NCBI RefSeq assembly: GCF_031882575.1
Contig: NZ_CP134772.1
Location: forward strand, 11,001 to 75,000
DNA: 64,000 bases
Direction: 5' to 3'
From: Pseudomonas sp. VD-NE ins
GTDB lineage: Bacteria > Pseudomonadota > Gammaproteobacteria > Pseudomonadales > Pseudomonadaceae
A program made the position numbers and the translations under genes. The notes below the pieces were generated by a model. That model made no database searches, was not told the origin of the DNA, and worked only from the letters and a program-made list of their open reading frames with translations. Positions 45,138-55,004 of the stretch are shown in pieces; position 1 is the stretch's first letter; every line of letters starts with the position of its first letter.

Positions 45138-45557
45138 ATGCGCCAGTTGCTGTTGTTGCTCGTTGCCAGTGTATTGGCCGGTTGCCAGACGCCGTTACCG
45201 CCGGTCGATCCGCACATGGCTTGGGTCGATTTTTCGACGCCGACGCCCGGCGGTAAAGTGCTCATGGCCGAGCGCCTCGACAAACAGCGACTGAATGACG
45301 GGCGCTACTTTCAGGTCACCCCGGGCAGCCATGAATTGCGCGTGCGGTTCGATTTCGAAGTGTTTGGCGGAGGCGGCAGCTTGATGAACGGCCCGGTAGA
45401 GCGGCTGTGTTATTTGTACATCCGCTATGACCATTTCGAGGCCGGGCAGCGTTATGTGCTGGAGGGCCGCTCGCTGGCGTTCACCCCGAGTGCCCGGCTG
45501 TACAACGCCAAGCGTGAAATCGTCGCCGAGGATCGCGAGTACAACTGCATTATCTGA
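45138..45557 (+). CDS. small lipoprotein, paralogue of the preceding gene
   Basis: The 139-residue protein has lipobox LAGC (Cys about residue 16) and shares the PGSHEL and GQRY core with its upstream neighbour, so the two arose by tandem duplication. A Cys near the middle (RLCYLYIRY) and one at the C-terminus (YNCII) mirror Cys residues of the paralogue and may form a disulfide. The genes are 40 nt apart and probably co-transcribed. Confidence 0.85.
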   Translation: MRQLLLLLVASVLAGCQTPLPPVDPHMAWVDFSTPTPGGKVLMAERLDKQRLNDGRYFQVTPGSHELRVRFDFEVFGGGGSLMNGPVERLCYLYIRYDHFEAGQRYVLEGRSLAFTPSARLYNAKREIVAEDREYNCII

Positions 45558-45563
45558 GGCGAC

Positions 45564-45803
45564 TCAGCTGTCGTTCTTCTGATAGATGATCGCTTTCTGG
45601 CCGTTGTCGCAGGTGCCGACGACCATCGCCACGTCGTGTTTTGCGGCCTCCTCTCTGCTGACGATTTCCAGCGTGTAAGATGGCACGGCGTTGGCCTGAA
45701 TCTTCACTTCGATTTCGTTTTTCAGTTCTTCGCAGTCTTTGGGCGCCGCAATGACAGAAGTGGCCAGTGCACTGCAGAGAATCGCCAAGCCAATACGTTT
45801 CAT
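45564..45803 (-). CDS. DUF1161 family periplasmic protein
   Basis: The 79-residue protein has a signal peptide of about 19 residues (VIAA) and the DUF1161 pattern CEELKNEIEVKIQANAV...YTLEIV...VVGTCDNGQKAIIY with two Cys that probably form a disulfide. A second family member is encoded at 47956-48180. The function is unknown. Confidence 0.88.
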   Translation of the reverse strand: MKRIGLAILCSALATSVIAAPKDCEELKNEIEVKIQANAVPSYTLEIVSREEAAKHDVAMVVGTCDNGQKAIIYQKNDS

Positions 45804-45926
45804 GAGTGAAGCTCCCTGAGGCAGCGCGCACGGGCGTGCGCTGAAGCTGCTGTCACGTATTCGACCATATTTTTACAGCGAGGGTTCTGACTTCGCTCAC
45901 AACTTCAGGTTTGATCTTCAAACAGC

Positions 45927-46004
45927 TTTCGCGAGCAGGCTCGCTCCCACAGGGATTTGTGTGGCACACAGTTCCAAGGTGGGAGCGAGCCTGCTCGCGA
46001 AGGC
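45927..46004. repeat. REPIN (GTGGGAGCGAGCCTGCTCGC type)
   Basis: Facing REP copies at 45927-45955 and 45978-46004 lie between the DUF1161 promoter side and the end of osmC. Confidence 0.87.
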
Positions 46005-46025
46005 GTCAGATCAGACAACACCGAA

Positions 46026-46457
46026 TCAACTGACCAGCGAAGCCTCAAGCGTAATCTTCGCATTCAGCACTTTCGACACCGGGCACCCTTCCTTGGCCTT
46101 GTTGCTCAGCTCTTCGAACTGCGCCTGAGTCGCCCCCGGGATTTTCGCCTTGAGAATCAGCTTCACAGCGGTGATTGCGAATCCGCCATCCACCTGATCG
46201 AGGGTCACTTCCGCCTGAGTGTCGATGCTGTCGGCCTTCAGGCCCGCATCGCCCAGAATCATCGAAAACGCCATGGAGAAGCAGCCGGCATGCGCCGCGC
46301 CGATCAGTTCCTCTGGGTTGGTACCTTTGCCGCCCTCAAAGCGCGCCTTGAAACCGTAGGGTGCTTCTCTGAGGACCCCGGTTTCGGTGGAGATCGAGCC
46401 AATGCCGGTTTTCAGATCGCCTGCCCAATGTGCGGATGCTTTCTTCACGATAGCCAT
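46026..46457 (-). CDS. osmC: OsmC family peroxiredoxin
   Basis: The 143-residue thiol peroxidase reduces organic hydroperoxides. The reactive Cys pair lies in AHAGCFSMAFSM (about residue 59) and EGCPVSKVL (about 124). The N-terminal AHWAGDLKTGIGSISTETGVL is typical of OsmC, as distinct from Ohr. It is a stress protein in the cytosol, in a neighbourhood that also holds dodecin and DUF883 genes. Confidence 0.93.
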   Translation of the reverse strand: MAIVKKASAHWAGDLKTGIGSISTETGVLREAPYGFKARFEGGKGTNPEELIGAAHAGCFSMAFSMILGDAGLKADSIDTQAEVTLDQVDGGFAITAVKLILKAKIPGATQAQFEELSNKAKEGCPVSKVLNAKITLEASLVS

Positions 46458-46645
46458 GTCTGCCTCCTCAAGATCTGACGCGGAAACGCCGCGCCGTCGT
46501 GGTTTTTACTTGCAAGGCTTCTGAGGATAGACGCCGGAACAAAGTTCAGCCCGGCTGAATCGTTGACTTTTTTAGTAGGAAATTTCATCACCGCTATTGA
46601 AACTCGGGTATATGCCCTCATTGCACAAAACACGCTTATGGATTT

Positions 46646-46676
46646 GGCAGGTTTTCGTTCGCAAGAAAAGCCTGCC
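46646..46676 (+). promoter_or_regulatory. hairpin in the leader of the LLM monooxygenase gene
   Basis: GGCAGGTTTTC (46646-46656) pairs with GAAAAGCCTGCC (46665-46676) with one bulge, ending 23 nt before the start codon. A role in mRNA stability or translation control is possible; it resembles no riboswitch I know. Confidence 0.35.
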
Positions 46677-46699
46677 TCCTCACTCGGAGACGCAGGTTT

Positions 46700-47701
46700 A
46701 TGAAACAACTGTCCGACGTAAAATTTTCCACCCTCGATCTGGTACCGGTGCGAGAGAACGGCAGCCCGGCGCAATCACTGCGCAACTCGCTGGATCTGGC
46801 GCAGCATGTAGAGAAATTCGGCTACACGCGGTTCTGGGTGGCTGAACACCACAACATGGACGGCATTGCCAGTTCCGCCACCTCGGTGTTGCTGGGTTAT
46901 CTGGCGGGCGGGACGTCGACCATCCGCGTCGGCTCCGGCGGCGTGATGCTGCCCAACCATGCGCCGCTGGTGATTGCCGAGCAGTTCGGCACCCTGGAAA
47001 GCCTGTATCCGGGTCGGATCGATCTCGGTCTGGGCCGTGCGCCTGGTTCCGATCAGATGACCGCGCGGGCGCTGCGCCGTGAACGCTCCGGCAGCGCTGA
47101 TGATTTCCCCGAGGACGTCGCCGAACTGGTGCGCTATCTCGGCCCGCGCACGCCGGATCAGCGCGTGATCGCCATGCCGGGCACCGGCACCAACGTGCCT
47201 ATCTGGCTGCTGGGTTCCAGCCTGTTCAGTGCGCAACTGGCCGGTGAGCGCGGTTTGCCTTACGCCTTCGCCTCGCATTTCGCCCCGCGCTTCATGCACG
47301 AGGCGATTCGCGTCTACCGCAATCACTTCAAGCCGTCGGCGGTGCTCGACAAGCCGTATGTGATGCTCGGCGTGCCACTGGTGGCCGCCGATACCGATGA
47401 ACAAGCCGATTACCTGGCGACTTCGGTGTACCAGCGCATTCTCGCGTTGATGCGTGGGCAGAGCCTGGTGCAGCGTCCGCCGGTGAAAACCATGGATGGC
47501 CTGTGGTTGCCCCATGAGCGTGAAGCGGTGGGGGATTTTCTTGGGCTGGCGATGGTTGGCAGCCCGCAGAAGATTCGCGCGAAGCTTGAGGTGTTGGTTG
47601 AGCAGACGCAGGCGGATGAGCTGATTTTCACCAGCGATTTGTATGAACACGCTGATCGTGTGCACTCCTACGAACTGCTCGCGCAGGTCATGAAGGGCTG
47701 A
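46700..47701 (+). CDS. LLM-class flavin-dependent oxidoreductase (luciferase-like)
   Basis: The 333-residue TIM-barrel flavin monooxygenase has [25 protein letters not shown] (about residues 41-65), [16 protein letters not shown] (about 75-90) and [11 protein letters not shown] (about 111-121), characteristic of the YhbW/MsnO8-like group that uses reduced FMN. The natural substrate is unknown. It appears monocistronic, with a repeat element downstream. Confidence 0.92.
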   Translation: MKQLSDVKFSTLDLVPVRENGSPAQSLRNSLDLAQHVEKFGYTRFWVAEHHNMDGIASSATSVLLGYLAGGTSTIRVGSGGVMLPNHAPLVIAEQFGTLESLYPGRIDLGLGRAPGSDQMTARALRRERSGSADDFPEDVAELVRYLGPRTPDQRVIAMPGTGTNVPIWLLGSSLFSAQLAGERGLPYAFASHFAPRFMHEAIRVYRNHFKPSAVLDKPYVMLGVPLVAADTDEQADYLATSVYQRILALMRGQSLVQRPPVKTMDGLWLPHEREAVGDFLGLAMVGSPQKIRAKLEVLVEQTQADELIFTSDLYEHADRVHSYELLAQVMKG

Positions 47702-47713
47702 AAAGCCGAAAGG

Positions 47714-47876
47714 CACCCTCACCCTAGCCCTCTCCCGGAGGGAGAGGGGACTGATTGAGGTGTTCTTGCGCCCAACATCGACCTGAAAACTCCAGTCGTA
47801 CTCAGGTTCTGAACAACCCCCGATCTGCTCCCTTTCCCCCTCGCCCCCCTGGGGGAGAGGGCTGGGGTGAGGGGGA
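47714..47876. repeat. palindromic repeat element related to the 19.8-kb repeats
   Basis: Outer arms CACCCTCACCCTAGCCCTCT (from 47714) and the matching GAGAGGGCTGGGGTGAGGG (to 47873) are inverted, with GGAGGGAGAGG and CCCTCGCC-type inner blocks. The core shares ACATCGACCTGAAA and a CCCCC-rich end with the 19.8-kb copies. No gene is present. Confidence 0.8.
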
Positions 47877-47910
47877 TCAATCTCAAACACATCACAAATC
47901 TTTCAGACAC

Positions 47911-47940
47911 AAAAAAGCCGACGCCTTCACGTCGGCTTTT
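47911..47940 (-). terminator. terminator of the second DUF1161 gene
   Basis: On the minus strand AAAAGCCGACG-TGAAGG-CGTCGGCTTTTTT forms an 11-bp stem with a T run, 16 nt after the stop. Confidence 0.88.
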
Positions 47941-47955
47941 GTATTTCAGGCGCAA

Positions 47956-48180
47956 TCAACCGCGCTTGTAGACGATTTCCTTGGTGCCACCTTCGCAGGT
48001 GCCAACCACTTTACCGTCAGCCGCTGAGCCCTTATCGACTACTTCCAGCGAATAATTGGACGCACCTTTGGCATCAATTTTCGCCGCAATCTCGCTTTTC
48101 AGCTCTTCACAAGGCTTGCCGGCAGCAAACGCACCACCCGCAAGGCTCAACAAACCTACTGCCAACATGAACTTCTTCAT
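47956..48180 (-). CDS. DUF1161 family periplasmic protein (second copy)
   Basis: The 74-residue protein from MKKFMLAVG has a signal peptide of about 19 residues (AFAA), then CEELKSEIAAKIDAKGASNYSLEVV...VVGTCEGGTKEIVY, closely like the copy at 45564-45803. The ATG at 48180 has GGAG 8 nt upstream; a GTG at 48189 is the only upstream alternative. Two conserved Cys probably form a disulfide. Confidence 0.87.
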   Translation of the reverse strand: MKKFMLAVGLLSLAGGAFAAGKPCEELKSEIAAKIDAKGASNYSLEVVDKGSAADGKVVGTCEGGTKEIVYKRG

Positions 48181-48214
48181 CGGTCGCACTCCCTGGTCGG
48201 ATTAAAAGAGGCGG

Positions 48215-48237
48215 GCATCGAGTCGTTCACTCGATGC
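48215..48237 (-). terminator. hairpin after the dodecin gene
   Basis: GCATCGAGT-CGTTC-ACTCGATGC is a perfect 9-bp stem about 70 nt past the dodecin stop. There is no immediate T run, so terminator function is uncertain. Confidence 0.4.
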
Positions 48238-48308
48238 AGCCACCCTGTAGCGCTTTGCCATTCCTATGGCACTCGGCCAGCGCGCAAGTTCAGAAGACTA
48301 GACCAAAC

Positions 48309-48524
48309 TCAGCTGCTGGCAATGCGGAAGCCGACTTTCAGCGTCACCTGAAAGTGCGCCGCCTTGCCGTCCTTGATGTGGCCACGGGTATCGACCACTT
48401 CAAACCACTCAAGATGCTTGATGCTCTTGTTGGCTTCGGCCAGCGCGTTGTTGATGGCGTCTTCGATGCTGCTGGCGGACGAACCGACCAGCTCGACTTT
48501 CTTGTACGTGTGATGGTCACTCAT
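48309..48524 (-). CDS. dodecin
   Basis: The 71-residue protein ([28 protein letters not shown]...) has the dodecin pattern with a strand-helix-strand-strand layout and the flavin-stacking Trp in [12 protein letters not shown] (about residue 39). Dodecins form 12-subunit shells that store flavins or CoA. AAGGAG precedes the ATG at 48524. It is divergent from the DUF883 gene. Confidence 0.93.
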   Translation of the reverse strand: MSDHHTYKKVELVGSSASSIEDAINNALAEANKSIKHLEWFEVVDTRGHIKDGKAAHFQVTLKVGFRIASS

Positions 48525-48681
48525 GGCGATCTCCTTGGCGTGTGGAATTGAGACTAGCAGTGAATCTGCACTGTTGATTTCGGTGGCGGCGCGCAAGCGA
48601 AGTTCAGATTTTCTGCACTTTCTCAAACCGCTGAAGTCCCAACCAACACACGCCACTCATCACCAATGCAGGAGAGCCACC

Positions 48682-49008
48682 ATGGCCAACACCTCTTTAC
48701 GTAAAGCCTCGTTGCAAAGCATGGAAGCCGAGATCGAGAGTCTGCTCAAATCGTTGGAAAGCTTGAAGGACGACGCTTCGGACGAGTCGCGCAAGACCCT
48801 CAAGGTGCTGAAAAGCAATGCCGAAAGCGCGCTGAAACACTCGCGTCACCTGCTCAGCGACGCTTATGAAGAAGTCAAGGTTAAAACCCGCGAAACGGGG
48901 ATCGCCACCCGCGACTACGCGCAGGAACATCCGTGGACGACTGCCGGTGTCGCAGTCGGTGCGATCGGTCTGCTGGCCGCTTACTTGCTGTTCAAGCGCG
49001 GCGAGTGA
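48682..49008 (+). CDS. DUF883 (ElaB/YqjD-like) membrane-anchored protein
   Basis: The 108-residue protein has a long amphipathic helix (about residues 10-75) and a C-terminal membrane span ([19 protein letters not shown], about 86-104) preceded by EHPW. This is the layout of YqjD/ElaB proteins that bind inactive ribosomes to the inner membrane in stationary phase. GGAGAG precedes the ATG. Its last 28 nt overlap the 3' end of trpI on the other strand. Confidence 0.9.
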   Translation: MANTSLRKASLQSMEAEIESLLKSLESLKDDASDESRKTLKVLKSNAESALKHSRHLLSDAYEEVKVKTRETGIATRDYAQEHPWTTAGVAVGAIGLLAAYLLFKRGE

Positions 49009-49898
49009 TCGCTCTGGCGCAGCTCGTTCTTGAGCCATTGCGCCAGTTGCCGGGCGCGTCCGTCTGCGGCGCGCTTGGGTAGCCACAACGCCAGTTGCGC
49101 CGGGGTTTCACAGAAGCCCCATGGCGCAACCAGGCGACCGGCCTTCAGGTCTTCCGTCACCAGCGGCTCCGGCGCGATGGCCACTCCCAGACCGGCCACT
49201 GCTGCCTCCAGCAAATAATACAAATGCTCGAAACCTTGTCCCAACTTCAACGCCTTGGCGTCGAGTGCGTTCTGCTGCGCCCAACTCGGCCAGGCTTGCG
49301 GACGCGAAGTGGTGTGCAGTAGCGGTTCATTGAGCAGCGCCGAGGCTGGTGCGGTTTCCAGGCGCTGATAACCGCTAAACAGCGGACTCATGACCGGACC
49401 GATGCGTTCTGCGGCCAATTCGTAAACCTGCATGTCGGCCGGCCATGGCGGCTCAGCAAACAGCAATAATGCATCCAGTCCCGGCCGCCGAGGATCAAGA
49501 TCGCCTTCACCCGCCGACAAATGCAGACGCAGATCCGGCAGATCGGCATTCAACCGCCCCAAGCGCGGAATGAACCAGCGTGCCAGCAGACTTCCGGAGC
49601 AACCCAGCACAAACGGCGCATCGGCGGTGCTCTGTGTGAGTTCAGCACAAACACTGCGCAACCGATCAAACGCCTCACCGCTGGCATCGCGTAAACGCAT
49701 GCCGGCATCTGTGAGTTTCAAGCCGCGCCCGTCCTTGGCGAACAGACTGACGCCGAGGTGTTCTTCAAGCACCTTGAGCTGACGACTGACCGCGCCGTGG
49801 GTTACGTGCAGCTGCTCGGCGGCCTGACTCACACTGTTCAGCCGGGCGGTGGCTTCGAACGCACGCAGGGCGTTCAGCGGGGGAAGGTCATGGCTCAT
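48981..49898 (-). CDS. trpI: LysR-type activator of the trpBA operon
   Basis: The 305-residue LysR regulator has an N-terminal winged helix ([39 protein letters not shown], about residues 8-46) and a C-terminal sensor domain of the GcvA/AmpR type. Its place divergent from trpBA is that of TrpI, which activates trpBA in response to indoleglycerol phosphate in pseudomonads (established knowledge). A TrpI-like site lies just upstream of its start. Confidence 0.93.
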   Translation of the reverse strand: MSHDLPPLNALRAFEATARLNSVSQAAEQLHVTHGAVSRQLKVLEEHLGVSLFAKDGRGLKLTDAGMRLRDASGEAFDRLRSVCAELTQSTADAPFVLGCSGSLLARWFIPRLGRLNADLPDLRLHLSAGEGDLDPRRPGLDALLLFAEPPWPADMQVYELAAERIGPVMSPLFSGYQRLETAPASALLNEPLLHTTSRPQAWPSWAQQNALDAKALKLGQGFEHLYYLLEAAVAGLGVAIAPEPLVTEDLKAGRLVAPWGFCETPAQLALWLPKRAADGRARQLAQWLKNELRQSDHSPRLNSK

Positions 49899-49904
49899 GG
49901 TATC

Positions 49905-49921
49905 TGTGAGTTTTCCTGACA
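49905..49921. promoter_or_regulatory. TrpI binding site in the trpI-trpB intergenic region
   Basis: TGTGAG-N5-CTGACA (TGTGAGTTTTCCTGACA) is the hyphenated dyad that, as I recall, defines the TrpI site. It lies 7 nt upstream of trpI, allowing autorepression and activation of trpBA. Confidence 0.7.
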
Positions 49922-49967
49922 GGTTGTGGCGATCTTATCGGTTTTCAGCCTGGAAGGTCAGGGGTAG

Positions 49968-51244
<1,277 letters not shown>

Positions 51245-51245
<1 letters not shown>

Positions 51246-52057
51246 TGAGCCGCCTGCAAACGCGTTTTGCCGACCTCAAGGAACAGAACCGCGCCGCGCT
51301 GGTGACCTTCGTCACCGCCGGTGATCCGGACTACGACACCTCGCTGGCGATCCTCAAAGGTTTGCCGGGCGCGGGCGCCGATGTGATCGAGCTGGGCATG
51401 CCGTTCACCGACCCGATGGCCGACGGCCCGGCGATTCAACTGGCGAACATCCGTGCCTTGGGCGCCAAGCAGAATCTGGCGAAAACCCTGCAAATGGTTC
51501 GCGAGTTCCGTGAAGGCAACAGCGACACACCGCTGGTGCTGATGGGTTACTTCAACCCGATTCACATGTATGGCGTCGAGCGCTTCATCGCCGATGCGAA
51601 AGACGCCGGTGTCGATGGCCTGATCGTGGTCGACATGCCGCCCGAGCACAACGCCGAGCTGTGCGACCCGGCGCAGGCTGCCGGTCTGGACTTCATCCGT
51701 CTGACCACGCCGACTACTGACGATGCGCGTCTGCCGAAAGTGCTCAATGGCAGCTCAGGTTTTGTTTACTACGTGTCGGTAGCCGGTGTGACCGGTGCTG
51801 GCGCAGCAACCCTGGAGCATGTCGAAGAGGCGGTGACCCGTCTGCGCCGTCATACCGATCTGCCGATCAGCATCGGTTTTGGCATCCGCACTCCAGAGCA
51901 AGCAGCGGCCATCGCGCGTCTGGCCGACGGTGTAGTGGTGGGCTCGGCATTGATCGATCACATCGCCAATGCAACGACGCCAGCCCAAGCCATCGACGGT
52001 GTACTGAGCCTTTGCTCGGCACTCTCCGAAGGCGTGCGTAAGGCCCGCGTCAGCTGA
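51245..52057 (+). CDS. trpA: tryptophan synthase alpha chain
   Basis: The 270-residue TIM-barrel subunit cleaves indole-3-glycerol phosphate. Catalytic Glu lies in [16 protein letters not shown] (about residue 49) and Asp in [10 protein letters not shown] (about 60-130 region), with the phosphate loop GFGIRTPEQ near 213. Start and stop are tightly linked to trpB and a strong terminator follows. Confidence 0.97.
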
Positions 52058-52120
52058 AGGTAAAGTTCCTGATACAGAGGAATTAGCGCCTCGCGGCACA
52101 GACTAAATGAGCAAGACCGA

Positions 52121-52152
52121 GGGCTTCAGAACATCGTTCTGAAGCCCTTTTT
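52121..52152 (+). terminator. trpBA terminator
   Basis: GGGCTTCAGAAC-ATC-GTTCTGAAGCCC is a 12-bp perfect stem followed by TTTTT. Confidence 0.92.
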
Positions 52153-52179
52153 GCTGTTTGTGCCGTGAGGAAATACTCG

Positions 52180-52635
52180 ATGAAAATGCCGAAACGTCTG
52201 ATGGCCGGATTGGGCGTGCTGATGATCAGTGCGACGCCGCTGCTGGCCAGCGCTGATCCGCGCGACGATCACGACCACGGCGGCCCGCAACAAGGCCATT
52301 ACGATAACCGCGGCGACAATCACGGTGACGACCACCGTGGCCCACAGAGTGATCACCGTGGCGGTCCGCCGCCGCACGACTTCGGCCCGGTGCGCCAGAC
52401 CATTCGTGACAATCATGGCTACTTTGTACGCGGTGCGCCGCCACCTCCGGGCATTCATCTGGAGCGTGGGCGACCGTTGCCGCACGGCTATTATGGCGAG
52501 CGTCTGGATAATCGCGCGTTGGGTCGTTTGCCGGTGTACCCGGGTTATGAATGGCGCCGCGCTGGCGGCGACATCGTGCTGATCGCGGTGGGCACCGGGA
52601 TCGTTTACGAAATTCTCGATGGCGTTTTGTATTGA
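52180..52635 (+). CDS. RcnB family periplasmic protein
   Basis: The 151-residue protein has a signal peptide of about 22 residues (LLASA), a His/Asp/Gly-rich segment (DDHDHGGPQQGHYDNRGDNHGDDH, about 27-50) that could bind metal, and the RcnB-type C-terminal domain (GERLDNRALGRLPVYPGYEWRRAGGDIVLIAVGTGIVYEIL). The ATG at 52180 has GAGG 9-10 nt upstream; a GTG at 52165 is less likely. RcnB proteins affect nickel/cobalt homeostasis; here only the family is supported. Confidence 0.85.
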   Translation: MKMPKRLMAGLGVLMISATPLLASADPRDDHDHGGPQQGHYDNRGDNHGDDHRGPQSDHRGGPPPHDFGPVRQTIRDNHGYFVRGAPPPPGIHLERGRPLPHGYYGERLDNRALGRLPVYPGYEWRRAGGDIVLIAVGTGIVYEILDGVLY

Positions 52636-52647
52636 TCGGCAGGCAAT

Positions 52648-52683
52648 AAAAAAGACCGCAGCCAATGGCTGCGGTCTTTTTTT
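52648..52683. terminator. bidirectional terminator between RcnB-like and DUF4105 genes
   Basis: AAAAAAGACCGCAGCC-AAT-GGCTGCGGTCTTTTTTT is a perfect long stem with T runs on both strands. Its edge touches the DUF4105 stop codon. Confidence 0.92.
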
Positions 52684-54644
52684 CAGGGCAGCTCCAGTCC
52701 GCCGGAGGCCTTGTGCAGTTTGCGCAGATGCGCGCCGATCTGCTTCACATTCTCCTCACTGGCCGCAATTTCGGCGGCCCGCTTCGGCTCCAGCAATTTG
52801 CGCACTTCTGCGTCCAGGTCACCGGACAGTGCCAGCAGCTTTTTCTGCCGCTGACTGCTCTCGGCTTCGAGTCGACTGAACTCGGTTGGCTGCGGCAATC
52901 CGTAACCCTTGGAATCGAGCAATTCCGCCGGACGGCTAAGGAACCCGCTGTTGGCGAGGATTTCCTGCAAGGTCGCGTTGGCCTTGTCCATACCGCCGTT
53001 TTCCAGCTCCCGCGCGCCGAGGTAGCGTTGCTTGACCTCATCCTGAGCCAGCAACAACTGGCGTCGATAACTGGCCTGCTCCAACAGCAGCAGGGCGGCG
53101 CTGGTGCGCAAGTCGGCGCGCTCAAACCACTCACGGCGTTCTTCGGCTGTCAGCGAAAGCCATTCCTCGACGGTGTTCTGTTTGATTGGCAATTGTTTCT
53201 TCAACACATCGAACATCGCCTGATAGCGATCGCGGAACGAGTCGAAGCGATAGCCCAGACGCAACGCTTCTTTCGGATCATCCAGCACACTGGTGTCCGC
53301 CAGACCACGGCCCTTCATCACTTCCAGCAAGCCGTTGGGCATGATGCTGTCCAGTCCGACGAACTGGTTGTTGTTACTGCCGCTGCGCAACAGCTTCAGC
53401 CCTTCTACCGCGCAGTTGTTGGAGAGGAAGAAATAGTTGCCGTCGTAGCTCCAGTGCATCTCGGCCGCATGCTCGACTACGCCTTCGATCTCCTCCCGTG
53501 TCAGGTTCAGCGGCACCGACGCGAGGCTGCGCAGTTCGGTCTTGGTGTATTCGTCGATAACCTGCGCGAGCGGCAGCACGAACAGGCGCGACGGGTATTT
53601 GCCGACCAGGCCGTCCCAACTCGACAGCTGCACATCGCCAACAAAGGCGCGGTAGGACAGCACCAGATGCTGGTCCAGATCGAGCCGGCAATCCGGGCCA
53701 CGTGGGCGGCCCGGTGCACAGATCACCAGGCGCAACATGCTGTGGCCCCAACGGCTGACCCAGTTCTGATTGGCCTCGGCCAGCAGATAGTCGACGGCAT
53801 ACACCCGCTCCGGATCGACCTGCCCCAAGGGTTGCTTGGCGAAGTCGTTGCCGGCATTGAGGAACGAGAAGGTCTTGCTGCAGGCGTCCTTGGCCGGCGG
53901 CGCCCAGCCGAAGTGTTGCTGGTAATAGCGGTACAGTGCCGGACGGCGGCAGGCGTAGCTCGGGTCGAGGAGGAAATACTCCATGTTGACCGCGACGAAC
54001 TCCTTCGGGCTGGAGATTTCGTACAGGTCCGGGCTGCGAGCGATTTGCCGGTTGTGTTGTTCGCGCTCACCGCGACGGCCGACGTATTGCTGCCAACCGG
54101 CGAGGTCGAGCAGGCGCGGATCATCGCTAAGGGTGAAGCGCCGGCCGTTCTGACCGCGACACTCGTCGGGAATGCCGATCAGCCCGGCGCTGTTGAACCG
54201 TCGAGTGCAGCGCTGGATCAGCGTGCGCTCGGCACTCGGCCACAGTCGCGCGCGATCATAAATGTGGGTGATTTCATGCAGCACCGTGGCGAGCAGTTCC
54301 TGACGCACAGTGCCGTGGGGGCGATTGGTTTTTTCTTTGGCCGCACTGCCGTCAGTAAGACCGGCGAGCAGTTTTCGATTCAGATCGAGCTCGGCCACCA
54401 GTGTGGCTTGGCCATAGGCGTTGGCGGGCATGTCGTCGGTCCAGCCGACATCGATGCGCCGATCCAGCCGCTCGATAAAGCTCGGCGGCAGCTTTTGCAT
54501 TGCCTCATCGATCAGCGCCTGGCTGGCCTGTTGTTGGGCGGGGCTCAGACCGTCGGTCTTGAGCCGCAGTTGCAGGCCGGCGTGGGCGCTGTTGCCAAGC
54601 AGCAACAACGCCCCGGCCAGCAGCCAGGTGCCGAGTGACCTCAC
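52683..54644 (-). CDS. DUF4105 family periplasmic protein with HExxH motif
   Basis: The 653-residue protein has a signal peptide of about 22 residues (SAHA). An N-terminal metalloprotease-like region has LHEITHIYD (HExxH, about residues 122-130), and the DUF4105/Lnb-like domain (WVSRWGHSMLRLVIC, LSYRAFVGDVQLSSWDGLVGKYPSRLF, NNCAVEGLKLLRSG) holds conserved His and Cys (about 290-430). The C-terminus (about 540-650) is helical. Start is GTG, overlapping the stop of the DUF2388 gene (GTGA). Lnb-type domains in other proteins act as acyltransferases, so an enzymatic role in the envelope is plausible. Confidence 0.85.
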   Translation of the reverse strand: MRSLGTWLLAGALLLLGNSAHAGLQLRLKTDGLSPAQQQASQALIDEAMQKLPPSFIERLDRRIDVGWTDDMPANAYGQATLVAELDLNRKLLAGLTDGSAAKEKTNRPHGTVRQELLATVLHEITHIYDRARLWPSAERTLIQRCTRRFNSAGLIGIPDECRGQNGRRFTLSDDPRLLDLAGWQQYVGRRGEREQHNRQIARSPDLYEISSPKEFVAVNMEYFLLDPSYACRRPALYRYYQQHFGWAPPAKDACSKTFSFLNAGNDFAKQPLGQVDPERVYAVDYLLAEANQNWVSRWGHSMLRLVICAPGRPRGPDCRLDLDQHLVLSYRAFVGDVQLSSWDGLVGKYPSRLFVLPLAQVIDEYTKTELRSLASVPLNLTREEIEGVVEHAAEMHWSYDGNYFFLSNNCAVEGLKLLRSGSNNNQFVGLDSIMPNGLLEVMKGRGLADTSVLDDPKEALRLGYRFDSFRDRYQAMFDVLKKQLPIKQNTVEEWLSLTAEERREWFERADLRTSAALLLLEQASYRRQLLLAQDEVKQRYLGARELENGGMDKANATLQEILANSGFLSRPAELLDSKGYGLPQPTEFSRLEAESSQRQKKLLALSGDLDAEVRKLLEPKRAAEIAASEENVKQIGAHLRKLHKASGGLELP

Positions 54645-54961
54645 AGTGCGAGGATGGCTTCGGCGAGAATCTGATCACTGGCGTCGCGCGCTTCCGGTAC
54701 GCGAGTGCGCAAGGTATTGAGCGCGGCTTCCAGGTGCGCGCCACGGATATCGCCATTGGACGCGACGAAACTGGCAGCGTCGTCGTGGGCTTCGCGGATA
54801 ATTTTCGAGTCGCGAATCGACGTGGTGGTGTCGGAAGTGAAATCGATGGTGCGCTGGGAGGCACGAACGATGATGTTACTGGTGGCTACCAGGGTGTGCG
54901 CCTGGGCCACGTCGGCCAACAAAAACAGGCCAAGGGCGGCAGCAATCAGCGGGCTACGCAT
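54641..54961 (-). CDS. DUF2388 family small exported protein (third of three)
   Basis: The 106-residue protein from the ATG at 54961 (GGAG 8 nt upstream) has a signal peptide of about 21 residues (AQAH). The shared core HDDAASFVASNGDIRGAHLEAALNTLRTRVP...DQILAEAILAL matches the two upstream neighbours. It is translationally coupled to the DUF4105 gene. Function unknown. Confidence 0.87.
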   Translation of the reverse strand: MRSPLIAAALGLFLLADVAQAHTLVATSNIIVRASQRTIDFTSDTTTSIRDSKIIREAHDDAASFVASNGDIRGAHLEAALNTLRTRVPEARDASDQILAEAILAL

Positions 54962-55004
54962 GGAACGACTCCGGAAGGGCAAGGATAACTGGGGTACAGG
55001 ATAA

